Shown: piece after piece, positions 19,894 to 29,269 of the stretch
Layout of the letters: each line of letters opens with the position of its first letter
Numbering within the stretch: position 1 is the first letter of the stretch
Assembly (NCBI RefSeq): GCF_002240415.1
Contig: NZ_CP020028.1
Span: forward strand, 2,133,501 to 2,197,500
Length of the DNA stretch: 64,000 nucleotides
Reading direction: 5' to 3'
From: Paenibacillus kribbensis
GTDB lineage: Bacteria > Bacillota > Bacilli > Paenibacillales > Paenibacillaceae
The notes under the pieces: generated by a model
What the model was told of the DNA's origin: nothing
The model's input: the letters and a program-made list of their open reading frames with translations, nothing else
The model's database searches: none
Made by a program: the position numbers and the translations under genes

Positions 19894-20883
19894 ATGAGTC
19901 AAGACATTCGTATTATCTTTATGGGCACACCGGAGTTTGCTGTGCCTTCGCTGAACATGCTGCTGGACAACGGCTACAATGTGGTCGGTGTGATTACCCA
20001 GCCGGATAAGCCGCAGGGACGCAAAAAAATATTGATGCCTACACCAGTCAAGGAAGCGGCGGAGAAGCGCGGATTGCCCGTGCTTCAACCGACCCGCCTG
20101 CGTCAGCCGGAAGCGGTGGCACAGGTGGCGGAGCTGCGTCCAGATCTGATCGTAACCGCAGCTTATGGGCAAATTTTGCCTAAATCCGTATTGGACTTGC
20201 CCCGTTTCGGCTGCCTGAATGTGCATGGCTCGCTGCTTCCCCGTTATCGGGGAGGAGCGCCGATTCAGCGTGCGATCATTAACGGTGAAACCGTTACGGG
20301 TGTGACGCTGATGTATATGGCGGAAGGGCTGGATACCGGCGATATGATATCACGGGTTGAGGTTGCTATTGAGCCGGAGGATACGTCCGGTACGATTTTC
20401 GAGAAGCTGAGCGTAGCCGGAGCAAAGCTTTTACAGGGTGAGCTGCCGAAGCTGCTGGCAGGGCAATCGGCGCGCACGCCGCAAAACGAGGAAGAGGCCA
20501 CCTATGCCCCCAATCTGAGTCGTGACGATGAGCGCATTCCATGGCATGATAGTGCGCAGCAGATATACAACCGGATTCGCGGGCTTGTTCCCTTTTCCGG
20601 GGCATTTACGCTGTGGGAGGAAAATGTTTTTAAAGTGTGGGCTGCTGAGCAGCCTTCCACTGAATGGGCTTCCACCAAAGGAGCTTCCATAAGTAATGAA
20701 GCGGATGGCTCCAATACTCCAGCGCCCGGAACGGTTCTTCAATTGAACGCCCGAGGCATTGAAGTACAGACGGGCAGCGGTACGATCTGGCTGACTCAGG
20801 TTCAACCGGCAGGCAAGAAGGTTATGGAAGCCGGGAACTTTGCGCGCGGCGGACAAATGAAGCCAGGCATGGTGCTCGGGTGA
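19894..20883 (+). CDS. fmt: Methionyl-tRNA formyltransferase
   Basis: A 329-residue enzyme that formylates initiator Met-tRNA using 10-formyl-THF. The N-terminal Rossmann domain has MGTPEFAV, the HGSLLPRYRGGAPIQ active-site loop and the GLDTGDM segment. The C-terminal OB-like domain follows, with a short Ser/Thr/Ala-rich insertion near residues 250-275. The last four bases overlap the GTG start of rsmB. Confidence 0.96.
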   Translation: MSQDIRIIFMGTPEFAVPSLNMLLDNGYNVVGVITQPDKPQGRKKILMPTPVKEAAEKRGLPVLQPTRLRQPEAVAQVAELRPDLIVTAAYGQILPKSVLDLPRFGCLNVHGSLLPRYRGGAPIQRAIINGETVTGVTLMYMAEGLDTGDMISRVEVAIEPEDTSGTIFEKLSVAGAKLLQGELPKLLAGQSARTPQNEEEATYAPNLSRDDERIPWHDSAQQIYNRIRGLVPFSGAFTLWEENVFKVWAAEQPSTEWASTKGASISNEADGSNTPAPGTVLQLNARGIEVQTGSGTIWLTQVQPAGKKVMEAGNFARGGQMKPGMVLG

Positions 20884-22295
20884 GCGGGGGGCACTCCCGT
20901 CAGGGAGACCAAGGCAAGAGAGCAGGTGCCAGAGCTGGCAGCACCCGTAAACTAACGGCGCGGGAGGTTGCACTTGATGTGTTGACCGGGGTGGAGCAAG
21001 AGGGCGCATATAGCAACCTCGAGCTAAATCGTCGGCTACAGCAAGCAGGCTTGTCCGCAAGTGATGCCGGCTTGGCGACAGAACTTGTGTACGGCACAGT
21101 CGCACGCCGTAATACACTGGATTATTATTTGAACAAGTTTGTTCAAAAAGGAACGGCCAAGCTCCAGGCCTGGGTACGTTCACTACTGCGGATGAGTGTG
21201 TACCAGATTGTGTATCTGGATCGTATCCCGGATCATGCCGTCGTTAGTGAAGCCGTGACCATTGCCAAGCGGCGCGGGCATCAGGGGATTTCGGGTATGG
21301 TCAATGGTGTGCTGCGCAGCATGCTGCGCGAGCCGGACAAGCTGCGTATTCCTGACGGTTTGTCAGCCGAGGAGCGGATCTCATTAGAGCATTCCCATCC
21401 ACAATGGCTGGTTAAGCGCTGGATTAAGCAATATGGTGTAGAAACAGCAGAGGCGATTTGTCAGGCTGATAATGAGCCACCTGCGGTCAGCGTGCGGGTA
21501 AATACGACCATGACCAGCCGTGATCAATTATTGGACGAGATGCTCGCCAAAGGGGTGGACGCTGTTCCTTCGGTAGTTAGCCCTTACGGGATAGTTGTTC
21601 GCAGCGGCGGCAACATGGCGCTTACCTCCTGGTATACGGACGGCTTGTTGTCCGTACAGGATGAAAGCTCCATGCTTGTTGCGGAAGCAGTTGCGCCTGA
21701 GCCTGGCATGCTGGTACTGGATTGCTGTGCCGCTCCGGGTGGCAAAACAGCTCATATGGCTGAGCTAATGAAGGACCAAGGCCGGATTATTGCGAACGAT
21801 TTGCATGCCCATAAGCATCATTTGATTCAGGAGCAGGCTGATCGGCTGGGACTGGAGGCCGTGGAGACGGTCACCGGAGATGCGCTGGAGCTGAAAGAAC
21901 GTTATGCTCCAGCTTCTTTTGACCGCATTTTGCTTGATGCGCCATGCTCCGGCTTTGGAGTCATTCGCCGTAAGCCGGACTTGCGCTGGAGTAAAACGGA
22001 GCAGGATGTGCGCGACATTACACAGCTTCAGCATAAGCTGCTCGACAGTGTAGCCGGACTATTGAAGCCGGGTGGTATTCTGGTATACAGCACATGTACG
22101 ATTGAGCCTGACGAAAACGAAGGACAATTGACCCGGTTTTTAAGCGAGCATCCCGAGTATGAATTGGCAGAAGGACATTCTTTCCCGGGCGTGAGCCGCG
22201 ATACAAAGGGCGCTCAGTGCGGCTCGTTGCAGCTGTTGCCACAGCATTTTCACAGTGACGGATTTTATATCGCGCGTCTGCGCCGGTTAAAGTAG
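20880..22295 (+). CDS. rsmB: 16S rRNA (cytosine-967 C5)-methyltransferase
   Basis: RsmB, 471 residues, starts at GTG 20880 inside the fmt stop. An Arg/Gly-rich N-terminus (~20 residues) precedes a NusB-like RNA-binding domain (~25-150). The SAM-dependent methyltransferase domain has DCCAAPGGKT near 281 and the two cysteines of m5C enzymes: APCSGFG near 355 and the nucleophile Cys406 in YSTCT. A strong terminator follows 45 bases after the stop. Confidence 0.95.
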   Translation: MSGGHSRQGDQGKRAGARAGSTRKLTAREVALDVLTGVEQEGAYSNLELNRRLQQAGLSASDAGLATELVYGTVARRNTLDYYLNKFVQKGTAKLQAWVRSLLRMSVYQIVYLDRIPDHAVVSEAVTIAKRRGHQGISGMVNGVLRSMLREPDKLRIPDGLSAEERISLEHSHPQWLVKRWIKQYGVETAEAICQADNEPPAVSVRVNTTMTSRDQLLDEMLAKGVDAVPSVVSPYGIVVRSGGNMALTSWYTDGLLSVQDESSMLVAEAVAPEPGMLVLDCCAAPGGKTAHMAELMKDQGRIIANDLHAHKHHLIQEQADRLGLEAVETVTGDALELKERYAPASFDRILLDAPCSGFGVIRRKPDLRWSKTEQDVRDITQLQHKLLDSVAGLLKPGGILVYSTCTIEPDENEGQLTRFLSEHPEYELAEGHSFPGVSRDTKGAQCGSLQLLPQHFHSDGFYIARLRRLK

Positions 22296-22340
22296 TTCGG
22301 AAGAGTATTTTAGGCAGTCGCCCACCAGTATTTCCACATT

Positions 22341-22366
22341 CCGCCGGACCTCTCCGGCGGTTTTTT
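22341..22366 (+). terminator. Terminator after rsmB
   Basis: A perfect eight-pair GC-rich stem CCGCCGGA/TCCGGCGG with a four-base loop and six T. Confidence 0.93.
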
Positions 22367-22384
22367 GCATAAAGATGAAAAATT

Positions 22385-22413
22385 TTTACCCCCTCAGGGA
22401 TTTGTGCTAAAAT
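22385..22413 (+). promoter_or_regulatory. Probable promoter of the rlmN-prpC-prkC operon
   Basis: TTTACC and TAAAAT are separated by 17 bases just after the rsmB terminator and 68 bases before the rlmN start. Confidence 0.5.
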
Positions 22414-22480
22414 AGGAAGAATGAAAAAACTGCCTAAGATCAAACAGAACTTAATGAAGAAGGAACGGGTGTAAACATTG

Positions 22481-23521
22481 ATGAAACCTTTTATATATGA
22501 TTTAACTCTGGAGGAGCTTCAGGACTGGGCCAAGAATAATGGCGAGCCTGCTTTTCGCGGAGGACAAATTTTTGACTGGCTGTATGTAAAGCGGGTCAAC
22601 GATTTCAGTGAGATGACGAATTTGTCCAAGGGATTGAGAGAGAAGCTTGCAGAGCAATTCAGCTTTGTGACGCTGCATGAAATTACAAAGCTGGAATCGA
22701 AAGACGGTACAGTGAAATTTCTGTTCGGTTTGCACGATGATCATGCCATTGAGACGGTTATTATGAGACACAATTACGGAAACAGTATTTGTGTAACGAC
22801 TCAGGTGGGCTGCCGGATTGGATGTACTTTTTGTGCTTCGACGCTTGGGGGCCTCAAACGGAACCTGACAGCCGGTGAAATTACAGCGCAGGTTGTGCAA
22901 GCACAGAAAATTTTGGATAAAACCAATGAACGAGTGAGCAGCATCGTGATTATGGGCTCAGGCGAGCCTTTTGAAAACTATGAAGCGACCATGACGTTTT
23001 TGCGTACGATGATTCATGAAAAGGGTCTGAATATAGGTCAACGTCATATCACGGTTTCGACCAGTGGCATTGTACCGAATATTTATAAATTTGCAGACGA
23101 GGATACCCAGATTAATCTGGCAATATCCATTCATGCGCCTAATGATGCGCTTCGTTCCAAACTGATGCCTGTTAATCGTCGTTATCCATTTAACGATGTT
23201 ATGGATGCGCTTCGCTACTATCTTGCCAAGACGGGACGGAGAATTTCATTTGAATATGCCCTGATTGGTGGAGTAAACGACCAGGCAGAGCATGCAGAAG
23301 AGCTGGCGGATGTATTGAAGGACATGTTGTGCCACGTCAATTTGATCCCGGTCAACCATGTGCCTGAGCGCAAGTACGTACGCACATCGCGCAGCGATAT
23401 TTTCAATTTCCAGCGTATTCTTGCCGATAAGGGCATCAATGTGACGATCCGGCGTGAACAGGGTCACGATATCGCTGCTGCCTGCGGCCAGTTGCGTGCA
23501 AAGCATATGGAGTTGGGGTGA
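22481..23521 (+). CDS. rlmN: 23S rRNA (adenine-2503 C2)-methyltransferase, radical SAM
   Basis: RlmN, 346 residues, methylates A2503 of 23S rRNA and A37 of some tRNAs. The radical-SAM cluster ligands are Cys111, Cys115 and Cys118 (CRIGCTFC). Other family marks are [15 protein letters not shown] near the N-terminus, [19 protein letters not shown], and the C-terminal [15 protein letters not shown] containing an essential cysteine. I use the ATG at 22481; the TTG just before it is also possible. prpC begins 6 bases after the stop. Confidence 0.95.
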   Translation: MKPFIYDLTLEELQDWAKNNGEPAFRGGQIFDWLYVKRVNDFSEMTNLSKGLREKLAEQFSFVTLHEITKLESKDGTVKFLFGLHDDHAIETVIMRHNYGNSICVTTQVGCRIGCTFCASTLGGLKRNLTAGEITAQVVQAQKILDKTNERVSSIVIMGSGEPFENYEATMTFLRTMIHEKGLNIGQRHITVSTSGIVPNIYKFADEDTQINLAISIHAPNDALRSKLMPVNRRYPFNDVMDALRYYLAKTGRRISFEYALIGGVNDQAEHAEELADVLKDMLCHVNLIPVNHVPERKYVRTSRSDIFNFQRILADKGINVTIRREQGHDIAAACGQLRAKHMELG

Positions 23522-23527
23522 AATTAT

Positions 23528-24304
23528 TTGATCAAAACAGTTCATGTCAGCCATGTCGGACGTGTACGTTCGGTGAATGAGGATTCTGCCTGGATCAGGC
23601 ATTTGGAGCAAGGGTATATTCTTGGGATTGTTGCCGATGGAATGGGGGGGCATTTGGCCGGTGATACGGCCAGCCGCCTCGCGGTTGAGACACTTGCCGC
23701 TGATTTGGCGACGTTGGAGAGCGGATTATCCGCACATTCTTTGACCGCGGCGCTCAGCGACGCTATTTTGCATGCCAATGAAGTGATCTTCCAAACGGCT
23801 GCGCGCGATGAAAAGTATCATAATATGGGAACGACAGTTGTGGCTGTTTTGCTAAACGATGCTTCCGGAATTATCGGACATATCGGGGACAGCCGAGCCT
23901 ATGTGATATCCAAAGGGACGGTACGTCAGATTACAGAAGATCACACTCTGGTTAATGAGTTATTCAAAAATGGTCAGATCAGCAAGGAAGAGCGGGAGAA
24001 CCATCCCCGTCGCAATGTGCTGACACGGGCGCTGGGCACTGATTCCGAGGTGAAAGTGGATATTGACTCCATTGCGCTGGGCAAAGGTGATGTGTTGTTG
24101 CTGTGCAGTGACGGACTAAGCAATCTGGTCACCGAGGAACAAATCAGCAAGGTAGTAGGGGCTGCAGACAATCCTTTGGAGGAACGAGCGGATCGTTTGC
24201 TACATTTGGCATTGCTTGCCGGAGGAGATGATAATATCACGGTAGCTTTGTTTGAATTGCCTGACGATACGGTTTCATTGAGTGAAAAGGGGTGTGACGC
24301 ATGA
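23528..24304 (+). CDS. prpC: PP2C-type protein serine/threonine phosphatase
   Basis: A 258-residue PPM phosphatase that reverses phosphorylation by the adjacent PASTA kinase PrkC. It starts at TTG 23528 with GGGGTGA six bases upstream. Metal-binding and catalytic motifs include NEDSAW, ADGMGGHLAGD, HIGDSRAY and CSDGLSNLV. Its stop overlaps the kinase start (ATGA), so the two are made in a coupled way. Confidence 0.95.
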   Translation: MIKTVHVSHVGRVRSVNEDSAWIRHLEQGYILGIVADGMGGHLAGDTASRLAVETLAADLATLESGLSAHSLTAALSDAILHANEVIFQTAARDEKYHNMGTTVVAVLLNDASGIIGHIGDSRAYVISKGTVRQITEDHTLVNELFKNGQISKEERENHPRRNVLTRALGTDSEVKVDIDSIALGKGDVLLLCSDGLSNLVTEEQISKVVGAADNPLEERADRLLHLALLAGGDDNITVALFELPDDTVSLSEKGCDA

Positions 24305-26577
24305 TCGGACACCTGCTAGGGGGAAGATACGAAATTATTGAGCGCATCGGTGGCGGTGGTATGGCGCTGGTGTATAAGGCTCAAGACATTTTGCTGAATC
24401 GTAATGTGGCGGTTAAAGTGCTGCGTCAGCAATTTGTTCATGATGAGGAATTTATTCGCCGTTTTCGGCGTGAGGCACAGTCTGCGGCCTCACTTTCCCA
24501 TTCGAATGTAGTTAGTATTTATGATGTCGGCCAAGAGGATGAAATCCATTATATTGTAATGGAGTATGTCGAAGGTAAAAATTTGAATGAGATTATTAAA
24601 GAACGTGCGCCGTTGCAGGTAGATGAAGCAGTGCGGATTGCTTCCCAGATTTGTGATGCACTGGAGCACGCCCACCAAAATCAGATCATTCACCGGGACA
24701 TTAAGCCCCATAATATATTGATTGGACGTAATGGACGGGTCAAGGTAACCGATTTTGGGATTGCCAGAGCTGTTACGTCAACGACAATTACTCAGACTGG
24801 CTCTGTTGTGGGTTCTGTTCACTATTTTTCACCTGAGCATGCAAAAGGAGTCGTCACTGGCGAGAAATCGGACTTATATTCTTTAGGGATTGTGTTATAC
24901 CAAATGCTGACGGCGCAGCTTCCTTTTTTGGGAGAAAGTCCAATCAGTGTAGCGCTCAAGCATTTGCAAGAGGAATTTGAGGAACCGCGCAAAATTAATC
25001 CGTTGATTCCGCAAAGCGTGGAAAATGTCATTCTAAAATCTATGCGCAAAAATCCGGAGGAACGCTATCAGTCGGCAGACGAAATGCTGCAAGACTTGGA
25101 AACCTGTCTACTACCGGGGCGTCGCAATGAATCCAAGCTGGAATTTGCACATTTGGATGATGAGGATCAAACACGGGTTATTCCGGCGATAAAGCCTCAA
25201 CAAATGGGGATGTCTTCCAATGGAAGCGACGCGCCTGTCCAACCTCGTGAAGCAGAACAGCTTCCAAGCAAGCAATCGTCCAAGAAGAATAGAAAAAAGG
25301 CGATCTTTTGGGTAACACTAGTGTTGGTGCTGCTGCTTGCCATGGGTGGACTGGTATACTATGTGCAAAGTGCACTCGTCGTGCCTGATGTAAAAGTACC
25401 CAGTGTACTGACACTGACAGAAGACCAAGCGAAAGTAAATCTTACTAAACTAGGATTGCTCATTGAGGAGCCCGTCCAGCATGAATACAAAGAGGGAATT
25501 GCGCCAGGAGTTGTTTTTTATCAAAGTTATCCGGCAGATTCTTTAGTCAAGGAAGGGACCAAGATTAGTCTGAAAGTCGGGATTGCCAAGCCGCTTACTC
25601 CGATGCCGGATGTTAAGGGGCAAAGCTACGAGAATGCAGTGAAGCTGCTGACCGCCCAGCAAATTAAGGAGACGCAGATTCAGCAAAATGAGCAGTTCAG
25701 TGATCAGGCCGTAGGAACCGTCCTCAGTCAGACACCGGCTGCAAATGAGCCTTTCGATAAGGACTCGGTTCAAGTAGTCCTTACGGTCAGCAAAGGTGCG
25801 AACACGGTAAAAATGCCGAATTTGGTGGGTATGACGCAGAACCAAGCAGAAAATGAGGTCAAAAAGATGGGGCTGAGGGTTGGCTCGATCAAAGAGGAAT
25901 ATAGCTATGAGCAGGAAAAAGGTAAAGTAACCAAACAATGGCCATCAGAGGCAGGCAGTGAGTTGCCTCCAAATACGGAAATTACGATTTATGTAAGTAC
26001 CGGTTACCCGCCAGAAGCGATTATGCTGCCATTCAATGTGCCTGTTGCACCAAAGGAAGAGGGCAAAAACAGCAAAATTCGTATCACTTATACGGATGCA
26101 CGTGGAGAAAATCAGGAATGGGGAAGCCGTACGATTAATACGACACAGGTGTTCACGATCAATCTGTTGATGGCACCGAACAAGGACAGTGTTGTCTCTG
26201 TATTTAGAGACGGAGCTTTTGTTGATACGTATCCTGTTTCTTATATTGATGCGAAAAATGGCACGGTGACGATGCCTCAAATTGCTCCGCCTGCCGGAAC
26301 GTCACCAACGGATCCTTCTGATGGCAATTCTTCACAGAGTGGCAGTAGCAGTGGAAGTGACGGGGAAGGGAATAACGGAGAACCTTCTAATAATAGCGGA
26401 GGCGACCCTAACAACCCGGATGGGACCGGAGGCGAGCCTTCCGCCTTTGTTCCTGGAACGGATTCTACGGGAGTTGCGGGCAGTGAGTTGGCAGTTAGTC
26501 ATTATAACAACTTGGGCAAAGGGAGCGGTTCCCATAAAAAGAAGGGAAAAGTGATTGAGGCTGTACAGCATCAGTAA
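24301..26577 (+). CDS. prkC: PASTA-domain Ser/Thr protein kinase
   Basis: PrkC/Stk1, 758 residues, senses muropeptides or lipid II with its extracellular part and phosphorylates targets in growth and spore germination. The kinase domain (~1-270) has Gly-rich GGGGMALVYK, Lys39, HRD Asp133 and DFG Asp151. One membrane helix at ~332-358 is followed by three PASTA repeats (~365-570), then an extra beta-rich domain. A Ser/Gly/Asn/Pro-rich linker (~663-720) and a basic tail end the protein. The tail after the PASTA domains is longer than in B. subtilis PrkC (648 residues) and may tether it in the wall. Confidence 0.95.
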   Translation: MIGHLLGGRYEIIERIGGGGMALVYKAQDILLNRNVAVKVLRQQFVHDEEFIRRFRREAQSAASLSHSNVVSIYDVGQEDEIHYIVMEYVEGKNLNEIIKERAPLQVDEAVRIASQICDALEHAHQNQIIHRDIKPHNILIGRNGRVKVTDFGIARAVTSTTITQTGSVVGSVHYFSPEHAKGVVTGEKSDLYSLGIVLYQMLTAQLPFLGESPISVALKHLQEEFEEPRKINPLIPQSVENVILKSMRKNPEERYQSADEMLQDLETCLLPGRRNESKLEFAHLDDEDQTRVIPAIKPQQMGMSSNGSDAPVQPREAEQLPSKQSSKKNRKKAIFWVTLVLVLLLAMGGLVYYVQSALVVPDVKVPSVLTLTEDQAKVNLTKLGLLIEEPVQHEYKEGIAPGVVFYQSYPADSLVKEGTKISLKVGIAKPLTPMPDVKGQSYENAVKLLTAQQIKETQIQQNEQFSDQAVGTVLSQTPAANEPFDKDSVQVVLTVSKGANTVKMPNLVGMTQNQAENEVKKMGLRVGSIKEEYSYEQEKGKVTKQWPSEAGSELPPNTEITIYVSTGYPPEAIMLPFNVPVAPKEEGKNSKIRITYTDARGENQEWGSRTINTTQVFTINLLMAPNKDSVVSVFRDGAFVDTYPVSYIDAKNGTVTMPQIAPPAGTSPTDPSDGNSSQSGSSSGSDGEGNNGEPSNNSGGDPNNPDGTGGEPSAFVPGTDSTGVAGSELAVSHYNNLGKGSGSHKKKGKVIEAVQHQ

Positions 26578-26650
26578 ACCTGCTGGATGAAAGTGCTTGT
26601 ATTGTTACAAGCAATGAAACTTAAGTATTATGAAGGAGGACGTCTTACAC

Positions 26651-27568
26651 ATGCCTGAAGGTCTGATCGTCAAGGCACTCAGCGGATATTATTATGTCTC
26701 CAGCCTGGATCAGGATGGGCGCCCGGTATCCGGCGAAGCTACAGTACAATGCAGAGCACGCGGCATTTTTAAGAAAAAAGAGATTACGCCTCTTGTCGGC
26801 GATCAGGTCGTTTACGAACTGACTGAGAACGGGGAAGGTATGGTCAAAGAGATTAGAAAGCGTGTGACAGAGCTTATCCGTCCGCCGGTGGCTAATACCA
26901 CGCTTGCCGTGCTATTGTTTTCCCTGCGTGAGCCGGATTTGAATCTGCCGCTGCTAGATAAGTTTTTGGTGCATATTGAGCACGCTGGGCTGGATACGAT
27001 TATCTGTCTGACCAAGCGTGATTTGTATGAAGGCAGTCCTTCGGAGGATGATACGGTTTTGGCCGTTCAGGAAATATATCGGAAGATCGGTTATGAGGTG
27101 CTGGTGACCAGCGCCCGTACCGGGGAAGGCACGGCTGAGCTTAAGAACCTGCTGGCTGGTCAAATTAGCGTGTTCTCCGGGCAGTCAGGTGTAGGAAAGT
27201 CTTCTATGCTTAATGCGTTGCAGCCGGGGCTGACGCTAGAGACGAGCGCTATTAGCAATAAGCTGGGGCGAGGAAAACATACGACTCGTCATGTGGAGCT
27301 AATTCCTCTGGATAACGGCGGCTTTGTAGCCGATACACCAGGTTTTAGTCAGTTGGATTTTTTGGAGCTGGGTGTGGATGAGTTATCACCCTGCTTTCGT
27401 GAATTCCAGCAGTATGCGGAGAGTTGTAAATTTCGAGGCTGCACCCATATTCACGAGCCCGGTTGTAAAGTAAGAGAGGCCGTGGAAGAAGGACATATTT
27501 CTCAGGGGCGGTATGACAGCTACTTGCAATTCTACCAGGAACTAAAAGAAAAAAAGCGGAGGTATTGA
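26651..27568 (+). CDS. rsgA: Small ribosomal subunit biogenesis GTPase RsgA
   Basis: RsgA, 305 residues from ATG 26651 (AAGGAGGA ten bases upstream), is a circularly permuted GTPase that checks late 30S maturation. An N-terminal OB fold is followed by G4 (TKRD), G1 GQSGVGKSS near 177-185 and G3 DTPGF. A C-terminal zinc knuckle has Cys and His in SCKFRGCTHIHEPGC. It sits next to prkC as in B. subtilis (yloQ), where PrkC is known to phosphorylate it. Confidence 0.95.
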   Translation: MPEGLIVKALSGYYYVSSLDQDGRPVSGEATVQCRARGIFKKKEITPLVGDQVVYELTENGEGMVKEIRKRVTELIRPPVANTTLAVLLFSLREPDLNLPLLDKFLVHIEHAGLDTIICLTKRDLYEGSPSEDDTVLAVQEIYRKIGYEVLVTSARTGEGTAELKNLLAGQISVFSGQSGVGKSSMLNALQPGLTLETSAISNKLGRGKHTTRHVELIPLDNGGFVADTPGFSQLDFLELGVDELSPCFREFQQYAESCKFRGCTHIHEPGCKVREAVEEGHISQGRYDSYLQFYQELKEKKRRY

Positions 27569-27572
27569 GCAT

Positions 27573-28241
27573 ATGTTAAAAATAGCACCATCGATTTTAT
27601 CCGCTGATTTTGCCCGTTTGGGCAGTGAAGTTGCGGAAGCCGAGGCCATGGGAGCAGACTGGATTCATGTGGATGTAATGGATGGGCATTTTGTATCCAA
27701 TATTACACTGGGTCCACCTATCGTTCAGGCAATTCGTCCTCATACGACTCTTCCTCTGGACGTTCACCTGATGATTGAGCATCCTGAACGTTACATTGCT
27801 GATTTTGTAAAGGCTGGGGCCAATATTGTCACTGTTCACGTTGAAGCCTGTGTTCATTTGCATGGAGTTATTCATATGATTAAACAGCAAGGTGTGCTGG
27901 CAGGAGTGGCCCTCAATCCAGGTACTTCCCCATATGCGATCAAGGAAGTACTGCCTAATGTGGATATGGTTCTAGTCATGACGGTCAATCCTGGTTTTGG
28001 GGGGCAATCCTTCATTCCAGAGACGGTGGATAAAATCAGACAGATCCGTGCTTGGCTGAACGAAATAGGGCGTCCGGACGTACATATCGAGGTAGACGGA
28101 GGTATTGCGGAGGAGACGGCACCCGTCGTATTTGAAGCAGGTGCTGATGTTCTGGTGGCAGGCAGCGCGGTTTTCGGTAGAGAAGACCGCGGCGCAGCTA
28201 TTGCGGCTATTCGGGACAGCGCGGCCCGTTTAACCAAGTGA
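27573..28241 (+). CDS. rpe: Ribulose-phosphate 3-epimerase
   Basis: A 222-residue TIM barrel that interconverts ribulose 5-phosphate and xylulose 5-phosphate in the pentose phosphate pathway. Family signatures are IAPSILSADFARLG, HVDVMDGHFVSNITLG, MTVNPGFGGQSFI and EVDGGI. It begins five bases after rsgA with a GGAGGT site. The GTG of the next small gene overlaps its stop. Confidence 0.96.
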   Translation: MLKIAPSILSADFARLGSEVAEAEAMGADWIHVDVMDGHFVSNITLGPPIVQAIRPHTTLPLDVHLMIEHPERYIADFVKAGANIVTVHVEACVHLHGVIHMIKQQGVLAGVALNPGTSPYAIKEVLPNVDMVLVMTVNPGFGGQSFIPETVDKIRQIRAWLNEIGRPDVHIEVDGGIAEETAPVVFEAGADVLVAGSAVFGREDRGAAIAAIRDSAARLTK

Positions 28242-28489
28242 AGCTAACTGAAGCGTTGTGGATGACTGCAGCGAGTATGGCGACAGGTTTGACCCTTAGT
28301 AGCTTCTCGCTGGTGAAGGCTCCATGGAATGCCCTTCTTTCACTTTTCGCTGTTCTAATTGCGCTATTTTATTTTCGTAAAAATGAACGGCGTGGTTTGC
28401 GCATCGGCTTTGTGGTGTGCAGCGTGCTTTATTACTTCCTGTTTATTTTTATACTCTCGGCATATCTCTATGTTCGCGGACTTGTCTGA
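28238..28489 (+). CDS. Small membrane protein of unknown function
   Basis: An 83-residue protein starting at GTG 28238 inside the rpe stop (GTGA), so translation is probably coupled to rpe. It has two or three hydrophobic helices (ALLSLFAVLIALFYF and VVCSVLYYFLFIFILSAYLYV) with a basic KNERRG loop between. In B. subtilis thiN (yloS) occupies the place after rpe; this protein is unrelated. I know no function. Confidence 0.65.
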   Translation: MKLTEALWMTAASMATGLTLSSFSLVKAPWNALLSLFAVLIALFYFRKNERRGLRIGFVVCSVLYYFLFIFILSAYLYVRGLV

Positions 28490-28521
28490 TGGTATAGCCT
28501 GGGATGGTTGTGCATAAATAT

Positions 28522-28556
28522 GGTTACATGAGCGGGATTCTCATGTAGCCTTTTTT
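28522..28556 (+). terminator. Terminator of the rlmN-rpe transcript
   Basis: GGTTACATGAG/CTCATGTAGCC form an 11-pair stem (one G-U) followed by six T. Confidence 0.9.
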
Positions 28557-28630
28557 GTGTGGCAACAACTATCTATAGGTTGCATAAACTACAGAGAACG
28601 GATGCAGGAGGATGATGGGGAGGGTGAAGC

Positions 28631-28711
28631 ATGAAGTTTTATACGATCAAGTTGCCAAAATTTCTGGGTGGGTTCGTTAAAGCCATTTTGAATACATTCC
28701 AGAAAAACTGA
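28631..28711 (+). CDS. spoVM: Stage V sporulation protein M
   Basis: A 26-residue peptide (MKFYTIKLPKFLGG start, FQKN end), easily missed because of its size. SpoVM is the amphipathic helix that recognises the convex forespore membrane and anchors the coat protein SpoIVA. Pro9 and the hydrophobic face are kept. GGAGGATGATGGGGAGGGTG precedes the ATG. Its place between rpe and rpmB is the same as in B. subtilis. Confidence 0.97.
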   Translation: MKFYTIKLPKFLGGFVKAILNTFQKN

Positions 28712-28876
28712 ATTTCATGTAAGGTAAACACAGGTTGCAGAATGAAGACCAGAGGTAGCAGGGCATGCTTCCCGGGCACATCAGCTCGGCAGCTCGGAAG
28801 GAATCGGCAAGAACGCGCGGGAAGGTGCCTGACATTTTGTCCTTCTGGAACAGTTGGATACTACATTTCGAATAAC

Positions 28877-28910
28877 CAAAAAAGCACCCGTTTAAAACGA
28901 GGTGCCTTTT
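28877..28910 (-). terminator. Terminator of rpmB
   Basis: On the reverse strand GCACC...GGTGC with an inner CGTTT/AAACG stem is followed by TTTTTT. It also has a short T run on the forward side and may stop spoVM transcripts. Confidence 0.8.
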
Positions 28911-28934
28911 GTTTATAACGTTATTTTTTTACGA

Positions 28935-29123
28935 CTACACGCGAGTCACTTTACCGGCTTTCAATGCACGAGTGCTGACATAAACGCGTTTCGGTTTACC
29001 GTTAACGAGAATGCGAACTTTTTGTACGTTGACGCCCCAAGTACGGCGATTACGGTTGTTAGCGTGAGATACGTGGTTACCGCTGCTAGGCTTTTTGCCT
29101 GTTACAGAACATTTACGAGACAT
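28935..29123 (-). CDS. rpmB: 50S ribosomal protein L28
   Basis: A 62-residue bL28 with the typical [12 protein letters not shown] start, [10 protein letters not shown] and [20 protein letters not shown]. The start at 29123 has AGGAGGTGG upstream. The first segment has only one cysteine (Cys5) and so lacks the complete four-Cys zinc ribbon of the C+ form. It is transcribed opposite to its neighbours, as in B. subtilis. Confidence 0.97.
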   Translation of the reverse strand: MSRKCSVTGKKPSSGNHVSHANNRNRRTWGVNVQKVRILVNGKPKRVYVSTRALKAGKVTRV

Positions 29124-29153
29124 GATTCCACCTCCTATTCTGAAAATAACCAA

Positions 29154-29199
29154 GTTCCGTATGGAACAGGTCGCTCTTCAGGCCGACTGGGTCAGCCGG
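29154..29199 (-). other. Hairpins in the rpmB mRNA leader
   Basis: Two short hairpins lie in the ~110-base leader: GTTCC/GGAAC (29154-29167) and CCGACTG/CAGCCGG (29183-29199). They could serve translational control of L28, but this is only a hand fold. Confidence 0.35.
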
Positions 29200-29239
29200 A
29201 CTTTGTAAGTCACTAACCTGAACAAAACAATACTTTTAT

Positions 29240-29269
29240 ATAATATCATAGTCAAAAAAGCTCCGTCAA
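29240..29269 (-). promoter_or_regulatory. Probable rpmB promoter
   Basis: On the reverse strand TTGACG (29269-29264) and TATTAT (29245-29240) are separated by 18 bases, giving a start site near 29233. Confidence 0.65.

Noticed and set aside
19393..20226. A 277-codon reverse-strand frame opposite def and fmt
   Set aside because: Both forward genes are certain, and the reverse frame reads as compositional noise rich in His, Gln and Arg.
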